A DNA stretch of 64,000 bases from Pycnopodia helianthoides (lineage: Eukaryota > Echinodermata > Asteroidea > Forcipulatida > Asteriidae), in NCBI GenBank assembly GCA_032158295.1, contig CM063255.1, forward strand, positions 310,001 through 374,000, written 5' to 3'. How positions within the stretch are numbered: position 1 is the stretch's first letter; each line of letters starts with the position of its first letter. Below the pieces are notes generated by a model. That model was not told the DNA's origin and searched no databases. It saw only the letters and a program-made list of their open reading frames with translations. The translations under genes and the position numbers were made by a program. This document shows positions 13,501-26,800 of the stretch, piece by piece.

Positions 13501-15890
13501 GAGAGCATGGTGCCATGGTCCGTCAATGCAGCCTATCAGCGTGGTTCAAACTCATTTGTTCCAAACTTTAACGGCACGGAACTTCCAGGTTTATTCACTG
13601 GCGACTTTACGGTCCAAGTTCCAGATACGTTGAAGGGGGAAGTGCGGAGATGCTCAGTACCCATTATAGATACTTGTCTGGATGAGTTTACTGGTAGCCA
13701 AACGGAACAAGGTTGTCAGAGCTATGCTGGTCCGCTAGCCTACCGCCCATCAGGTTCAACCATAACAAACTATCGCAATCCTTATTGTGCATTATGCAAC
13801 AACGTCACTCTCACACTAAGAGAATCATGTGATTACTTCTTATGTAAAGTTGCATGTGACGTCACGGATCCATGGTCAAGGTGTTTCGAATCGTGTGAGG
13901 GCTTTACTGGCCTTCTAACTCTTGATTTGCTCTTTAGTTTTAAGAGTGATAACGTCGTTTCCTGCTCAACGGGAGAGATTTTTGATCCTTTTCTCAGTAG
14001 CTGCAGAGCATTGACTTGTGCTACTGAGTTCGAAATCCAGGGAAACGAGTGTGTTGAGAGGACAGTGCCCTCAACGTTAGCACCTGTAGCAGGTCAGGAA
14101 TTTGCATTCAACCCGAATAATACAGTCAATGTTGGTTTGGTTGATTGTCTACGGCTGTTTCTTGGTGAGACTACTCAAGGTATCGTCTATTGGGATGCAA
14201 AACTAAACAACTCATCAAAAGAAGGGTTGCTTACCGTGAACCTCCTAGCAGGAAATGAAACAAACGTGGGTAATATTCACAACACCATCTTGAGCTACAA
14301 ATCAAGTTCTTGTAATATTTCTCAGTTTGTTCTGTTTTTGGAATTACGAAGTATTCTTCCCACTCAGGCTTGTAAAAACTATAACGCCAGCGGACTTGAC
14401 CTTTTCCACGGGTACGTCATCAGGAATAACGTGTTTCGCATTCGACAGCTTGACTACAATTTCATGAATGCATATGATATCTATGGGATTGATAATGCTT
14501 GCCTTAAAACCAACCTAACATGCAGTACATTTGTGACATTGAATTCAACTGAGTTTGTGCAGTTAACAGAAGGGAATGAAACAGTGTTAAAGTATATCTC
14601 ATCGGGGCTTTCTGTACCTCACGACGCCTACGTTGTTTTGGAAGACGGAAGTGCAGTCATTTGTGCAGACTATCTGACTGGTCCACAACCACAAGATGCT
14701 ACTGCCCTCGCGTTGATATACCTCAGCTATATACTCTATACTCTGTCAGTCATTGCTCTTGCTGTGACATTCATCATTTACTCGATACTGCCACCACTGC
14801 GCAACTTGGCTGGCCTGGCCATTATGAACCTTGTGGCGGCGCTCTTCGCAGCAAACTTTCTCCTTATACTCTCTGGACAATTACTTGATGTACCAACGCT
14901 GTGTCTCATCGCGGCCCCCATAACTCACTTCACGTGGCTAGCAGCATTCATGTGGATGACTGTTTTGTCGTTCAACGTAACAAGAACCCTGAGCAGCAAG
15001 GTGGTCAACAAAACACACCAGTCAACAACGAAACCGCTACTTCTGTACATGCTGTTTGCTTGGGGAGTGCCACTGGTAATCGTTGCTATATGTATCGCAC
15101 TACACTTCTGTCAGTGTACCAATGCCGGTCCAATATACGTAGACCAGACCAGGTGTTACATTGTGAATTCATCTGTTAACCTATTCGCCTTTGGTATCCC
15201 CGTGGCTTTGACGCTGTCTCTTAGTACATGTTTCTTCGTATACACCGTAGTTTTTCTTAGGAGATCACGAAGCTCTACTCGTACAGCACGAAACGAGACG
15301 AGATTACAAGAGGCCAAAGTGGAGCTCGTTATATACTTCAGGGTAAAGCCTGGCTTTTTTGTTTTGTATTTTTCATTTCTATATTATATTATGATAACTG
15401 TTATTAAAAGGACACGTTGCCTTTGGATTGGGCGCTTTGGGCAACATAATTAAGCGAATGTTTTGAATTGAATGTGGTTGTAAAGATATTTTTTTCAAAA
15501 GAAGAATTTATAATGATTCACATAAGTATCCTTTTGAAATGTTGTGGTTTTTGAGTAATTTCACTGTAATCTTAGAAATTCATATTTTATATCTATTTAA
15601 TTATTTCTTTTCCAGCTGTGCGTTCTGTGGGAATGTCTTGGATACTAGGCTTCTTGATCCAGATCATAGACGGATACGCAGTCATCTTCATCTTTGTCAT
15701 CTTAAACTCTTTACAAGGCGTCTTGATCTTTCTCAGTTTCTGCTTTACGAAGCGGGTGCAGAACCTTCTTTTTGAGCATTACGGTGGAGGTTCAAAGAAG
15801 GCACAAAAGACGAGACGAAAGAAGACTAATTGGTTGGAGAGTCAGTCCAAGACGGATCCCTCTGTGAACACAGACACAACACGACTTTAA
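10542..15890 (+). CDS. SRCR-SRCR-somatomedin B-7TM receptor (adhesion/Methuselah-like class B)
   Basis: A cell-surface receptor read from six exons: 10542-10620, 10886-10945, 11065-11424, 11929-12264, 13070-15342 and 15616-15890. Residues 1-20 form a signal peptide. Exons 3 and 4 each encode one scavenger receptor Cys-rich domain (FRLFGGSSPNEGRLQV, then WSTLCSDD; second copy LRLASPISSFTGTLQARC). Exon 5 opens with a somatomedin-B-like knot (CGSEC, GCQCDELCQ, GDCCYDY). It continues through a Cys-rich N-glycosylated ectodomain with two YCA(I/L)CN motifs and reaches a class-B-type 7TM from about residue 823. Just before TM1 lies LEDGSAVICADY, resembling the Methuselah-type juncture; no canonical GPS cleavage motif is seen. 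Exon 6 carries the rest of TM6, TM7 and a basic tail. All junctions agree in phase except the last: the donor after AGG (phase 0) does not match the frame of exon 6, which needs one extra base. SRCR domains suggest ligand or microbe binding, but the ligand is unknown. Confidence 0.85.
15408..15560. repeat. Foldback MITE fragment in the last intron of the SRCR receptor
   Basis: The block from GGACACGTTGCCTTTGGATT to GTTGTGGTTTTTGAG aligns with the left halves of the elements at 16420-16640 and 35346-35650 (CACGTTGCCTTGGAT, AAAGATGTTTT, AAAGTAGAAT, CGTGGTTTT). It is a partial copy lying entirely within the intron 15343-15615. Confidence 0.65.
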
Positions 15891-15899
15891 CAAATTCTT

Positions 15900-15905
15900 A
15901 ATAAA
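15900..15905 (+). promoter_or_regulatory. Polyadenylation signal of the SRCR receptor gene
   Basis: AATAAA lies about 10 bases after the TAA stop, in AT-rich sequence. No better signal is seen nearby. Confidence 0.65.
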
Positions 15906-18795
15906 TCAGAATTGATTGATTGGATATAATACTGGTTACTTGATTTGTAAAAATGCTTCCGTCCCTCACCGACAAAAAAATGTTGCGATGGTGGCAGCAA
16001 TCGAGTATTAGCAGAAACCATCTTCTGAAAAAACCTTCGAAAAAAATGTCAAATACAAACATGTATAGGATGTACGGGTAATTTTTATTTTACGTTCAGG
16101 AACGAAAGATCTGTCAGAAGACAAAGATAACATTTTCAAATGTCGATATTTGTACCCATTTTAGGGGGAGATGTTTCGGCGTAACAAAATTTCTCATCTG
16201 GAAACATTCACGCACGTTAACCGCTGCAATAAATCAATCCAAAATGTTGGGTGATAGTTTTACGCGATTTATGTAAAACTAATCACCCATAACAGTTGAA
16301 AATGCCCGTAAAGCCTGTACTGTTATGTTTTCATTGCTGATAGAGAACATTTTTAACGATTTAAATGTTTTTTTTTTTTTTTTTTTTATATTTTTTAATA
16401 ATCACCTCTTTTAAAAATTAAGGGGCACATTGCCCTCCGATTGGGAGCTGTGGGCTTTAAAAAAACGTTTGTTATGAAATTAGTATGGTTGGAAAGATAT
16501 TACAAAAAGTAGAATCCAATGACTTGCATAAATATGACCCTTGAAATTATGTGGTTTTTGTTTAATGTCATAACAGAACCGGTCCGCTATTTTGTGGAAC
16601 AAAATTAGCGACTCCACAAAAAGGAGGGAGGGCCGTATGGTGTGCTGGTTGTATTTCAAGAGGCAAATTAATGTATTTTAACAGGATTTTTTTTTTTACA
16701 TGGACAGCTCTTGAAAAGGACAAGTAGCATTTCCGAAAAACAACATTTTAAGAGATTTGAAGTTAATGTGCTCATGAAAATATAAAATGAACCGAAACAA
16801 TTAATCTTCTTGAAATCCTATAATTTTAATCGTTTCCATTGGAATAGTTTTGTTACCTCCAAAGTTAAAATGTTTAATGAATTTAGATATACATATATTG
16901 TTATTTAATTTCATTCACCGTTTATTTAGCATAGAACAATTTCAGTACATGAATACAATTATTTATGTAATTAAATTTCACAGTATTAAAGAAATGATTG
17001 TACATTATATATTTACAAGTTTTAATGTATAATATAAGTTTAAAAAGCTCAAATTTAGTTTGTTACAACAGGCTGCATGACTTTAACTTATAGGCCAAAT
17101 GTCATAAAACATGTAAGCATACATTTCCTGCTTACTGAGTTTCCCTTAGCACGGTTTCTTAGTCTTAACCACGACTTACGTAGTCTTGATTGGCGAAATT
17201 TGTTTTGTTAACGTTGTAGCCATTTTATCGACATTCGAATTACTGGAGAAGAGATATCTGTATCAAACATGTGAATCAAAACGTTTTGAACCAATTTCGT
17301 AGACTTGCCCAATCCCTCCGAGAAAGTCAATTTTTTTCTCTCTAATGACGACTAATAAACTAGCGTTCGCTGGGCCCCACCGGACTCATCCAAGACCGCT
17401 TGGATGAGCTGACGAGCGCGTACAAATTCTTGTTCAAGATGTAGTGGTCCATGATGGGAACGATTGTACATGCACAATCACAACATGTACACCACGAGAA
17501 TGTATAAGGCTCCATCATTACAATTAAACCAATAAACGATCTTTAATAAACCAAAATTGTAAAAAGAATGCTGCGGTTGAGCCCTTCTTTTAGTACAAGG
17601 CAAACAATTATTTGCAATGGATTTACACAGTAAAGCTAAATTATTATTATAGAGAGTCGAATCTTTCGTAAACAGGAAAAGGTGACCGGTGGTTATGAGG
17701 TATGGGGGAATAGTCCAATGCGCATGTGCATAAGTCGGCCCATCCCAGCTCCTTTGGACGATGCGCTTAGACCGAGCAAAAACTAGCGTCGCCAATCAAA
17801 ACTAGTACTAACTGTAAATAAGCAAAGCAAAAGGCACACTCACCCGGAGGCAGTTATGTTTAGCAGTTTGATACAACGTAAATCTGCTTTGCTTTATACG
17901 CAAATATTTCTGCAATACGCACACAAATATCTTACCGGGAAAATAGCTTTAATGATAAGTTTTGGTCCCGAAAATCCCTAGTGTCACCGATATACTTATA
18001 GAATTGACATAGTTAGACCGGCACAGCATTCGAGAATAAGAATAAATAGATATTTTAATTCTATAAAAAACATGCTACTTTTAAAAGATGTTTTTATTGG
18101 TAAAACTTAAACAGTGCGCTCCAATAATTTACATGGATAGAGCAATAAGGTGTAAACTAGTATTTGGATTATGAGGTTAACATGAAACAACATGAATAAG
18201 GCATATTGGAGAATATTAAATTTAGAGAGGTTGATGATAATTGTATTTACAGTATAGTTATCATTCACAAAGTAACAGTTTACTACCATATCTTTCGAAT
18301 ACAAAGAAAATAAATATCATTTAGTAACCATGATGGATATGAAGTTATTAATACTTTAATAAGACGAGCAGAGTATACTGTTCGAAACGTCGAGACCAAA
18401 CCGGCTCTTTTCAGAGCCAACACTCCTCCCAAAAGAGATTTTACACATGGTTGTACCCGCAAGTTTACTGCTATTTATAGTTCTACTTCTTACTTTCAAC
18501 ACCATGCAAAGCTTCAAACACCACTTACTTTATTACATGATGTGGCGTTTGATCAGACAAGTTGTGCATTACAATTTCCTTTTTTAAGAGCACCATTTTC
18601 CCGGCTTGACTTGGTAAGAATAAGGCATATTTGAGAATAATAAATTTAGAAAGGTTGATGAAAATAAATTTACAATTTAATTATCATTCACAAAGTGAAT
18701 ACAAAAAATAAATAAAAATCATTCAGTAATCATGATGGATATGAAGTTATTTATACTTTATTACACGATAATATGTGGCGTTTTTAAAATATTTT
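15906..18795. other. Noncoding intergenic sequence with MITE remnants
   Basis: No gene is recognised. A foldback-MITE fragment at about 16420-16640 (GGCACATTGCCCTCCGATTG to CCACAAAAAGGAGG) belongs to the family at 15408 and 35346. A poly-T run sits at about 16366-16387. Two related AT-rich blocks (about 18170-18360 and 18610-18750, each with AATAAGGCATATT and GATGGATATGAAGTTATT) are a local duplication. Confidence 0.55.
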
Positions 18796-19160
18796 TTTTA
18801 ATGAGATATCGCCTAACTCACAAGGCCGTCGGCCACTCAAGGTGAGGGCTACACGTAAACTGATTTGGGCTGTTGACCCAAATCAACTGACACCAGAGGC
18901 ACGTTACCACCTACTCCTGGGGCTGAAACAGGATTATCCCCTTCACAGTCCGTAAGGATGTAGGCATGGGTATCATCCACTAGGAGCCTGGCTGGTAGAG
19001 CAGAATGCACTACCTTCTCAACTTTTTTACGAAGCAATTATGGTTAAGTGCCTTGCTCAAGAGCACAAGTGTCATGGCCGGGACTCGAACCCACACTGTG
19101 CTGCTGAAAACACCAGAGCTTGGGTCCGGTGAACTAGACAACTCGGCCACGACACGCCAC
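18796..19160 (-). repeat. tRNA-derived SINE, copy 3
   Basis: Same family as the element at 594-901 and slightly longer (it retains the middle segment with AAGCAATTATGGTTAAGTGC). The head at 19160 reads GTGGCGTGTCGTGGCCGAG on the minus strand; the 3' end is GGCGATATCTCAT next to an A-rich stretch. Confidence 0.85.
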
Positions 19161-19445
19161 AAATGTTTTGATCAGACATATTGTGCATTATAAATTCCTT
19201 TTTTAAGAACACCATTTTCCCGACTTGACTTGATTTCAAGAAACATTGTCGACAAATATTATCTGGATAATAACCTCTGACGCACATAAAAAATATTCTA
19301 TAGGAGAAGGGGGGGGGGGGGCTGTGAACTAAATTCTGTGCTTTGGGATGGGTTGGGTTGAAAGCTCTATACAAACAAAACAACTAAAGAACAGCAGGTT
19401 TTCGGGGTGTGTCAATCCCATTCACTGCATGTCTTGGAGGAGGTA

Positions 19446-20290
19446 CGAGCTCAATCCAACGATCCTTGCCCTTGGGTAGGAGCTCGAGCCAACGATCCTT
19501 GCCCCTGGGTAGGAGCTCGAGCCAACGATCCTTGCCCTTGAGTAGGAGCTCGAGCCAACGATCCTTGCCCCTGGGTAGGAGTTCGAGCCAACGATCCTTG
19601 CCCTGAGTAGGAGCTCGAGCCAACGATCCTTGCCCCTGGGTAGGAGCTCGAGCCAACGATCCTTGCCCTTGGTAGGAGCTCGAGCCAACGATCCTTGCCC
19701 CTGGGTAGGAGCTCGAGCCAACGATCCTTGCCCTTGAGTAGGAGCTCGAGCCAACGATCCTTGCCCCTGGGTAGGAGCTCGAGCCAACGATCCTTGCCCC
19801 TGGGTAGGAGCTCGAGCCAACGATCCTTGCCCTTGAGTAGGAGCTCGAGCCAACGATCCTTGCCCCTGGGTAGGAGTTCGAGCCAACGATCCTTGCCCTT
19901 GAGTAGGAGCTCGAGCCAACGATCCTTGCCCCTGGGTAGGAGCTCGAGCCAACGATCCTTGCCCTTGAGTAGGAGCTCGAGCCAACGATCCTTGCCCCTG
20001 GGTAGGAGCTCGAGCCAACGATCCTTGCCCTTGAGTAGGAGCTCGAGCCAACGATCCTTGCCCTTGGGTAGGAGCTCGAGCCAACGATCCTTGCCCCTGG
20101 GTAGGAGCTCGAGCCAACGATCCTTGCCCCTGGGTAGGAGCTCGAGCCAACGATCTTTGCTCTTGGGTAGGAGCTCGAGCCAACGATCCTTTCTCTTGGG
20201 TACGAGCTTGAGCCAACGATCCTTGTCCTTGGGTAGGAGCTCGAGCCTACGATTCTTGCCCTTGAGACGGAGCTTGAGAAAACGAGCCTT
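19446..20290. repeat. 33-bp minisatellite, about 25 units
   Basis: A tandem array of a 33-bp unit built from GTAGGAGCTCGAGCCAACG followed by ATCCTTGCCC and a variable end (CTGG or TTGA). The two end types alternate through much of the array, implying a 66-bp higher-order period. Because 33 is a multiple of three, several frames stay open as 11-residue repeats; this is arithmetic, not proof of a protein. Two units lacking one base (near 19594 and 19668) shift all frames. Units at the right end (20150-20290) are more diverged. Confidence 0.9.
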
Positions 20291-20445
20291 GCTCTTTGGC
20301 AACGAGCCATATGTACGGTATGATATGTTTTACGCTCATAGGATAAAATCCCTAATATGATTGGTTCCAAAAGGCAAATTTTGATGATGAACTAACCATG
20401 TCCCTAAGAGATGAATGCACAATGACATAAAAACGTCATATTTAA

Positions 20446-20719
20446 AGGAACATACAGAATTGGTTTTTGCTAACAAAACAGTTGCTGGCAGTATAAGCAC
20501 TTTATGTAATCCACCATATACATAAACTGACACATTACACATTTGCATGAAATTATACCTTCAACAAATGAATAAAACGCTCACTGAGCGATAAACTACA
20601 ATCGGAAAATTAGTTTATTCATTTCTCATCAAATATGACATTTCAGACAGAAATATTTCAAGGGATGTTTTCTAGTATCCTCATCATTTTGTTTTTTTTA
20701 CCAATTCTGTAATGTTCCT
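20446..20719. mobile_element. piggyBac-type MITE, copy 2 (internally deleted)
   Basis: A 274-bp relative of the elements at 9149 and 61024, inserted in the opposite orientation, with TTAA on both sides (20442-20445 and 20720-20723). One terminal repeat has lost a base (AGGAACATACAGAATTGG). About 100 bp of internal sequence is missing relative to copy 1. It lies about 150 bp beyond the stop of the epoxide hydrolase gene; a TTTATT at 20614-20619 (AATAAA on the minus strand) might serve as its polyadenylation signal. Confidence 0.8.
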
Positions 20720-20869
20720 TTAAATAAAGAATAATGATTTACAAATAGTGAGTATTGTTTCGGTTAACTTTTTCTAATTACTCTTGGACTACTATATATT
20801 ATATAGTTTCACATTTCTCGTTCACACCTTTCTGTCACCGAATCCTGGAAATCTTGAATCACATCTTGT

Positions 20870-23800
20870 TTATGACTCCGACGCTACTTCTGGACAAAGT
20901 TCTTCGACCTTTTGCACAAAATGTCTGAGGTCATCTGCAAGTAATGCAGGCACTTCAAAGGCAGCGAAGTGCCCACCAGTTGGGTAGGTGCGATAGGAGA
21001 CAATGTTAGCAAAGTGACGGGCTGCCCAGTTACGCTGACATCGGGTCAGTTCATGAGGAAGATCAGCTAAACCAGTTGGAACGGTGTTTATGAACCTGTC
21101 AAGATATAAAGGATTATATCAAAGTTAATTGTGTCTACTTTCTAATTGGCCATAATAGTTGCTGAAATTTCCCGTTGACAAACCATTGCGCCACAATGGC
21201 CATTTAAAGAATATATTTGATTTTGATTTGATTTGAAATTCTTTATTAAAATTCGACCATCGCAGCCAACAGCTAAATACACTTTTATTGAGTGTGCTAT
21301 TAAGGCTCGTCGGTGTTATTAAAAAGTAGATGTTTAACCCATTCACCCTTACTTTTTAAGCTCAGACAATCGTGGAACGGTCTCTTTGTACAAGCGTATG
21401 GATGACGTAATGCATCCTGACACCCAGTAGATCATGACGTTATTTAGCAGATCATCTTTTGACCAATAGCCATCCAGTCCACCGTCGTCTAAATCAATCC
21501 AATCGTAATTGGTCCAGGATGAAAACTTCTCAATGATGTAAGCAGCGAGCCCAACTGGGGAGTCGGTGAGGGCGTGTCCTGGAAGTCAAAGGTAAACATA
21601 ATTACAATATCGACATTTACACAAAAGTTTGTAGTCCATACAATTAGTTGCAGTTGGTCCACGTGAGAAATCCCCGACTCAAACGGAACATCTTCATCCA
21701 TAGTAAAATGAGCAAACTGTCGATTGTCTTAGCTTAGGCTATGGCTGCTGGGTGCTTTGGCAAGGATGCACTGATCTATAGCCATAGAAATTTCAATGAT
21801 GTCACATTAACATTCATTCATTCGTGTTACAACTATAACCCCCCCCTTTGATCCTTGTCATTTGATTGGTGGAATACGCGTCACGTGCCATGTATTTACC
21901 GCCGCGACGATAGACTGTCGTAACCGTCGTATATGGAAACAAACAAAGGACGGCCACATTAAATTTCGATGCTCAGCGTCGTTCCCAAAACAATCGATCC
22001 CCCACTCGTTCGTCCGAACTAAGGCAAGGTTGTGTCGCGGCGGACAAGGTTGGTGTCTACATGGAGTCATCCATGCACTTTATTTAGAAGGTTGTTTTTC
22101 TTTTCTTTTTCTGTTTTAGAGATTGCTGAGTGTGGGGTTGACGCGTTTCCCTATCTAGTTTGTGTATAATTATTGTTAAACATTGTCAAATGACAAGGAA
22201 TCTATGTGTTATATAAAACAAAATAATATAAAATGCATTTCGTTCGTGCATTGTCTCAGTGAATCTGGCTTTTCCATTTCACTCGGCTACGCTTCGTGAA
22301 ATGAAATAGTCCATATAATATCTCGTGAGTATATTCTGGGACATGCAGTGCACTCACATGCATTCAATATATTATTATACACTTAAAAACAAGGGGACAA
22401 AAAAGAAAAATGCTCACTTCAAAAAAAAAGTAAGTCATAGTTTAATTTAGACTCACCGAGAGTGTCTGGTTTAGTTGCATTAAGATGTAGATACCCTAAC
22501 TCCTTCAACCCGAAGACAACACGATTCCAACTTGGAAGGAATTTACCATACGATTTGTTATCCAGGACAAGAGACGGGACCAGCTTGCCGAGTACCACCT
22601 GACTCAATGGAGCAGTTTGCGTAATGAAATTAATGTGCATTCCACGCACGTGTCTATAATATAAAAGGAGAATCGTTCCATGTGAATATAATAAACACAC
22701 AAGTTTACCAAAGTTGAATAAAGCAAAACAAGAACTGAATTGAATAGTAATAGATAATATTGTATGCCTGCACCACCTGCCCAAAATTCAATATTTTAAA
22801 TGGTCTTACACACCATTGTTCCTGCCGACCTTTGACCTGATACTATGAGCCCGTCATCCGGATAAAAAATGTCACACCCACTTAAATCATTTTCATAAAA
22901 ACTGAACCAATACCTCGGAATAATCATACACTTGATTATTATAGATATAACTCAACCAATACCTCTGGAATATTCTTAAAAGTGGTTAGTATATATTACT
23001 AGACCAATACCCCTGGTATATTCATATAAGTGATTAATATATAACTGAACAAATAACTTTCGAAAAGGGCGGCGCCACAGGGGGCAGGGGGCGGCTGCCC
23101 TCTATCATCTGAAAAATAAATGAATAGAAAAGCATCCATGCAGATTGGAGTTGCTTTTCACATAATTATCATGAAGAAATAGGTAGCTCGACATTATATT
23201 ACTAACTATATAGAACTTTGTAGAAAGGTAAACTATCACGTTTATTGATAGAAAGGAATATTTGTACACAATTTCAGTGATTGTACTCGAGACTTGTTCA
23301 AGAAAATTACATGTTCAGCTTATAATTCCAGATTAATAAAACTTTGGTTTACAGAAAAACCTTGTAAAAAATGTTCCACAAAATGGCTTTAAATGGGTCT
23401 TCATTTTCAATAAAAAGTCTCACTGGCTCATTGCAAATCTCTAAAATTCAACATCTTTGGAGGGTCTGAATAACGTGGACCTGTGAAGTTCAAAGAATAT
23501 TGTTTGAGTTTCAAGAGTTCTTTGAAAGTGTACTTTCTGATATCAATACTTGTACGATTTAGGTATATTTTATATAGATGGAGAGTCCTCCATGGACCTT
23601 CCGGGAACTGAACCAAGTCTAAGTTTTATAACAAAGTGATGTAAATGTTTATAGAATGGAGAGCTTTTCAAGGTCATTCAGACAATATGCTAAAACCCAA
23701 CAGCTTCGGGCTCTGCGCCCTGAACCCCCACATCAGGGACCCTTAAGCGGGACCCTGGACCCACGCCGTAGATGTTACTACTCTAAAGCATTGTCGCTCA

Positions 23801-26800
23801 CTTTACAATTGCCCTGGCAATAAGTGATTAACATATTATTGAACGTACATTCAAAAAGCCCTTTTCCTTACATTTACATGTAATTGAATCTTTTCAATTT
23901 TTTAATGACTTTTCTGGTCTCTTAAGTGTCTTTTGTCCTTGCCATGTTAAAGTCTTGTTTGTCCTAGGGAAAGTATTAAAAGCATTTTTGATTCTCCTTT
24001 TTATAGGCTTTGTTACACACATGTTTCCGTCTTGTACCCGTATACGCTTACTTGATGTTACCAGCTAATACACCTAATTGTAAACATGGAATAAACGTCC
24101 ACGGAATGAACTTGAGTTCACACGGATAAAAACCCTTACCGGATAGAGGCTGTCCACAAGTTTCTTGCACGTAAAGTTCAACTTCTTTATCCTTCATATG
24201 TGGTTTGACAGTCATGATCTAGTACATTAGGCCAACAAACCCATCAAACATGTTGAGCGTCCCCGCTTGCTTCCTTTTTTAAGAGGCCGTTTTATTTATT
24301 TATTTTTTCTCTTTTTAAAGGATAAAATTTAATGATTTCTGACCGAAAAATTAAGTTTTAAAATAAACAAGATTGTATTTTTTAGACTTTAGCACACCTA
24401 AAAAACACAAAGAAAAAAGCTGGCAAATATCTTGAAAAATAGCCCGGCCGCTTGTTTTTAAAAATGTGTCGGAAAGCCATTTCTGAAAAAAACAAACAAA
24501 CAAAAAAACCGTCCTCCTTTATTTTTTTTTTAAAGGCAGGACGCTAGACACTTTTTTGTGCCTTAGTCATGGTCGATTCGTTCTACCGGCTGGATTAAAA
24601 AAGGCATAAGTATTGAAAATCATTTGCCTCTGATGTTAAAGGTATTATACAGGATTGGTAGAGCTGACCAAATAGTCGCAGACATTTTTTATGTTTTGTG
24701 TGATCAACCATATTGACAAACAAAGCAAACCTGTGAAGATTATCAAAAATAAAATAACAACAAGACAATGTAATTTTATATTGGAAAACTTAAGGGAAGG
24801 AATCTGAATTCAAACACTTCCCTGAACAATCTGTTCCGGTGTTCTACAATGGCAGGAAGTGACGTATAGGAAAGAGGTAGAGGTTTAACCTCTACTTGAA
24901 CTTCGTTTTAATAAGTGTCTTACTTTGGAAACATGCCAGCCATCTGATCAACCACCATTGCACCCCAGTCTCCACCCTGGACGTAGTAATTGTCAAATCC
25001 CAATCGAGTCATCAACTTGTGGTAAATACGTCCAACTTCCCTCGTATTCAGACCTATCAAGACAGAGTGAAATGCATAGTAATAGAACCCGGAGAACGCT
25101 GAGTGTCCCATTGTGCGTGCGATTTCGTTGTGAGACCACTTTTATGGACGCGCGGACGCCATTTTTGTACGCGTGTATGGCAAAATTAGCATTATGTGAC
25201 TGTATTTTGCCATACACGCGTGTCACGTGATGATCATTTTGCCATACACGCGTGTCGCGTCGTATCGATACGCCGTGTCCACAGACGACACAGAGGGCGG
25301 TCGAGCTCAGCGTTCTCCGGGTTTTATTTCTATGGTGAAATGTTAAATTATTTGAGTTGGCAAAAGTTATTTTATTTTTTACACCGTTCACTCAAGATAG
25401 CCTTACGGTGCACTAGTCTCAATCCGGGTAATTTGTATTCTTAATCTATGAATTAAGATAAAGCACATTGTTGGTACTATTGGCAGACCGTATTTGCGAA
25501 TCTCCCTTTAAATGAAGATTATATAGGAAATAATCAATACCAAATCAACTGGAAATTATCAACACCACAGCAACTGTGCATGCTTACGGATATGAATCAG
25601 CAATGCTAATATCAGTTGCATTGACTGCAAGGCTTGACTTCATAAAACACTAAGATTGACCTGGTACAGATGAGTAAGAATGATACACGTCCTAAGATTA
25701 ATCTCGTCTCTTTTGAAAACGAGCCCCTGGGTGTAACGACCTATGCATAACATCAACCTGCCATAATCTTAGATGTCAAGCTACTGATAGACAATGGAAA
25801 CGCGAAGCTAAATATACATGCACAGCGCTCACGGGGTAGGCCATGAGCAATTGCACGTTCCAATGTTGACAATTGTTTGACAACTCTCTTAATTCTGATG
25901 TCGTCAACCCTAATCCTAGGCCCTTTTCGCACCATGGTTTGGGCTTGGGCTTCGGCAAGGGATCCATCCACCTGATTGAAGCCCTCCAAGAAAACCACAC
26001 GTTATCTAAATAACTGACGCTAGCTTAAACCCAAGCCCAAGTTCAACCTTGGTTTCGAAGAGGGCCCTCACGCATGCGTACAGAAACTATTGGTTGGCAA
26101 ACGCCATAGAGTTGCGCACTAGGCAGACGCACAGACGCGTACGCGTCACGCCGCCGTCGATTAACATTGGAATGATCTGAGTATTAAATAAATAATAAAT
26201 CAAATTAATAAATACCTCGGAGAGTTTATGCACTCTGATTGGTCGAAGACTGGTCACTTGGGGGTGTACTATTAACATGTTATAAACGCCCGGCTCTGTG
26301 AACTAGCGAATAAATGGCCCGTAAACAAGCATAATGTTGTGTGCACTGTGCCCGTTGTGCGGGAACTATCAAATCAACTGTTTTCTTTGTGCGTGTTTCT
26401 TTTTAAAATTTCCTTTGGGAAAGGACAGAATGGTGTCGTGCGTTCGCATATAGGCCTACCAAGCGTATGCGCAGAAAACGAACCAATTTAAGGTATAGCT
26501 CGAGACAAACATATTTTAAAGCATATTAAAGTCGAACACCAACCAAAGTGTTTCCATTTATTGTGCTGTTATTTTCAAATCTCAAAGTCTGGCTCTTGGA
26601 AAAGTGCAAAATTAGTTAAGTGAGACATTGGTGCCACGCCAAAATTAAACAGCCTAAAGATTGGCACTTGACTATGACTAGAACAATTCTAAAAATAACG
26701 GCGAAAGAAAAACATCACAAAAAGGGATGATTTTTTTCCGTGTTTTCGTTTTAAGGTATTTATTAATGGCAACAACAATGTGAGGAACCAGTCTTCACTA

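Noticed and set aside
19384..20370. Long overlapping ORFs of 220-330 codons on both strands in the minisatellite
   Set aside because: All consist of 11-residue repeats forced by a 33-bp unit; single-base deletions shift frames and no domain is recognisable.
26087..26278. ORF containing IIPMLID as a second epoxide hydrolase gene
   Set aside because: Only the first 21 coding bases of exon 4 are present, copied with the 903-bp duplication; not a gene.
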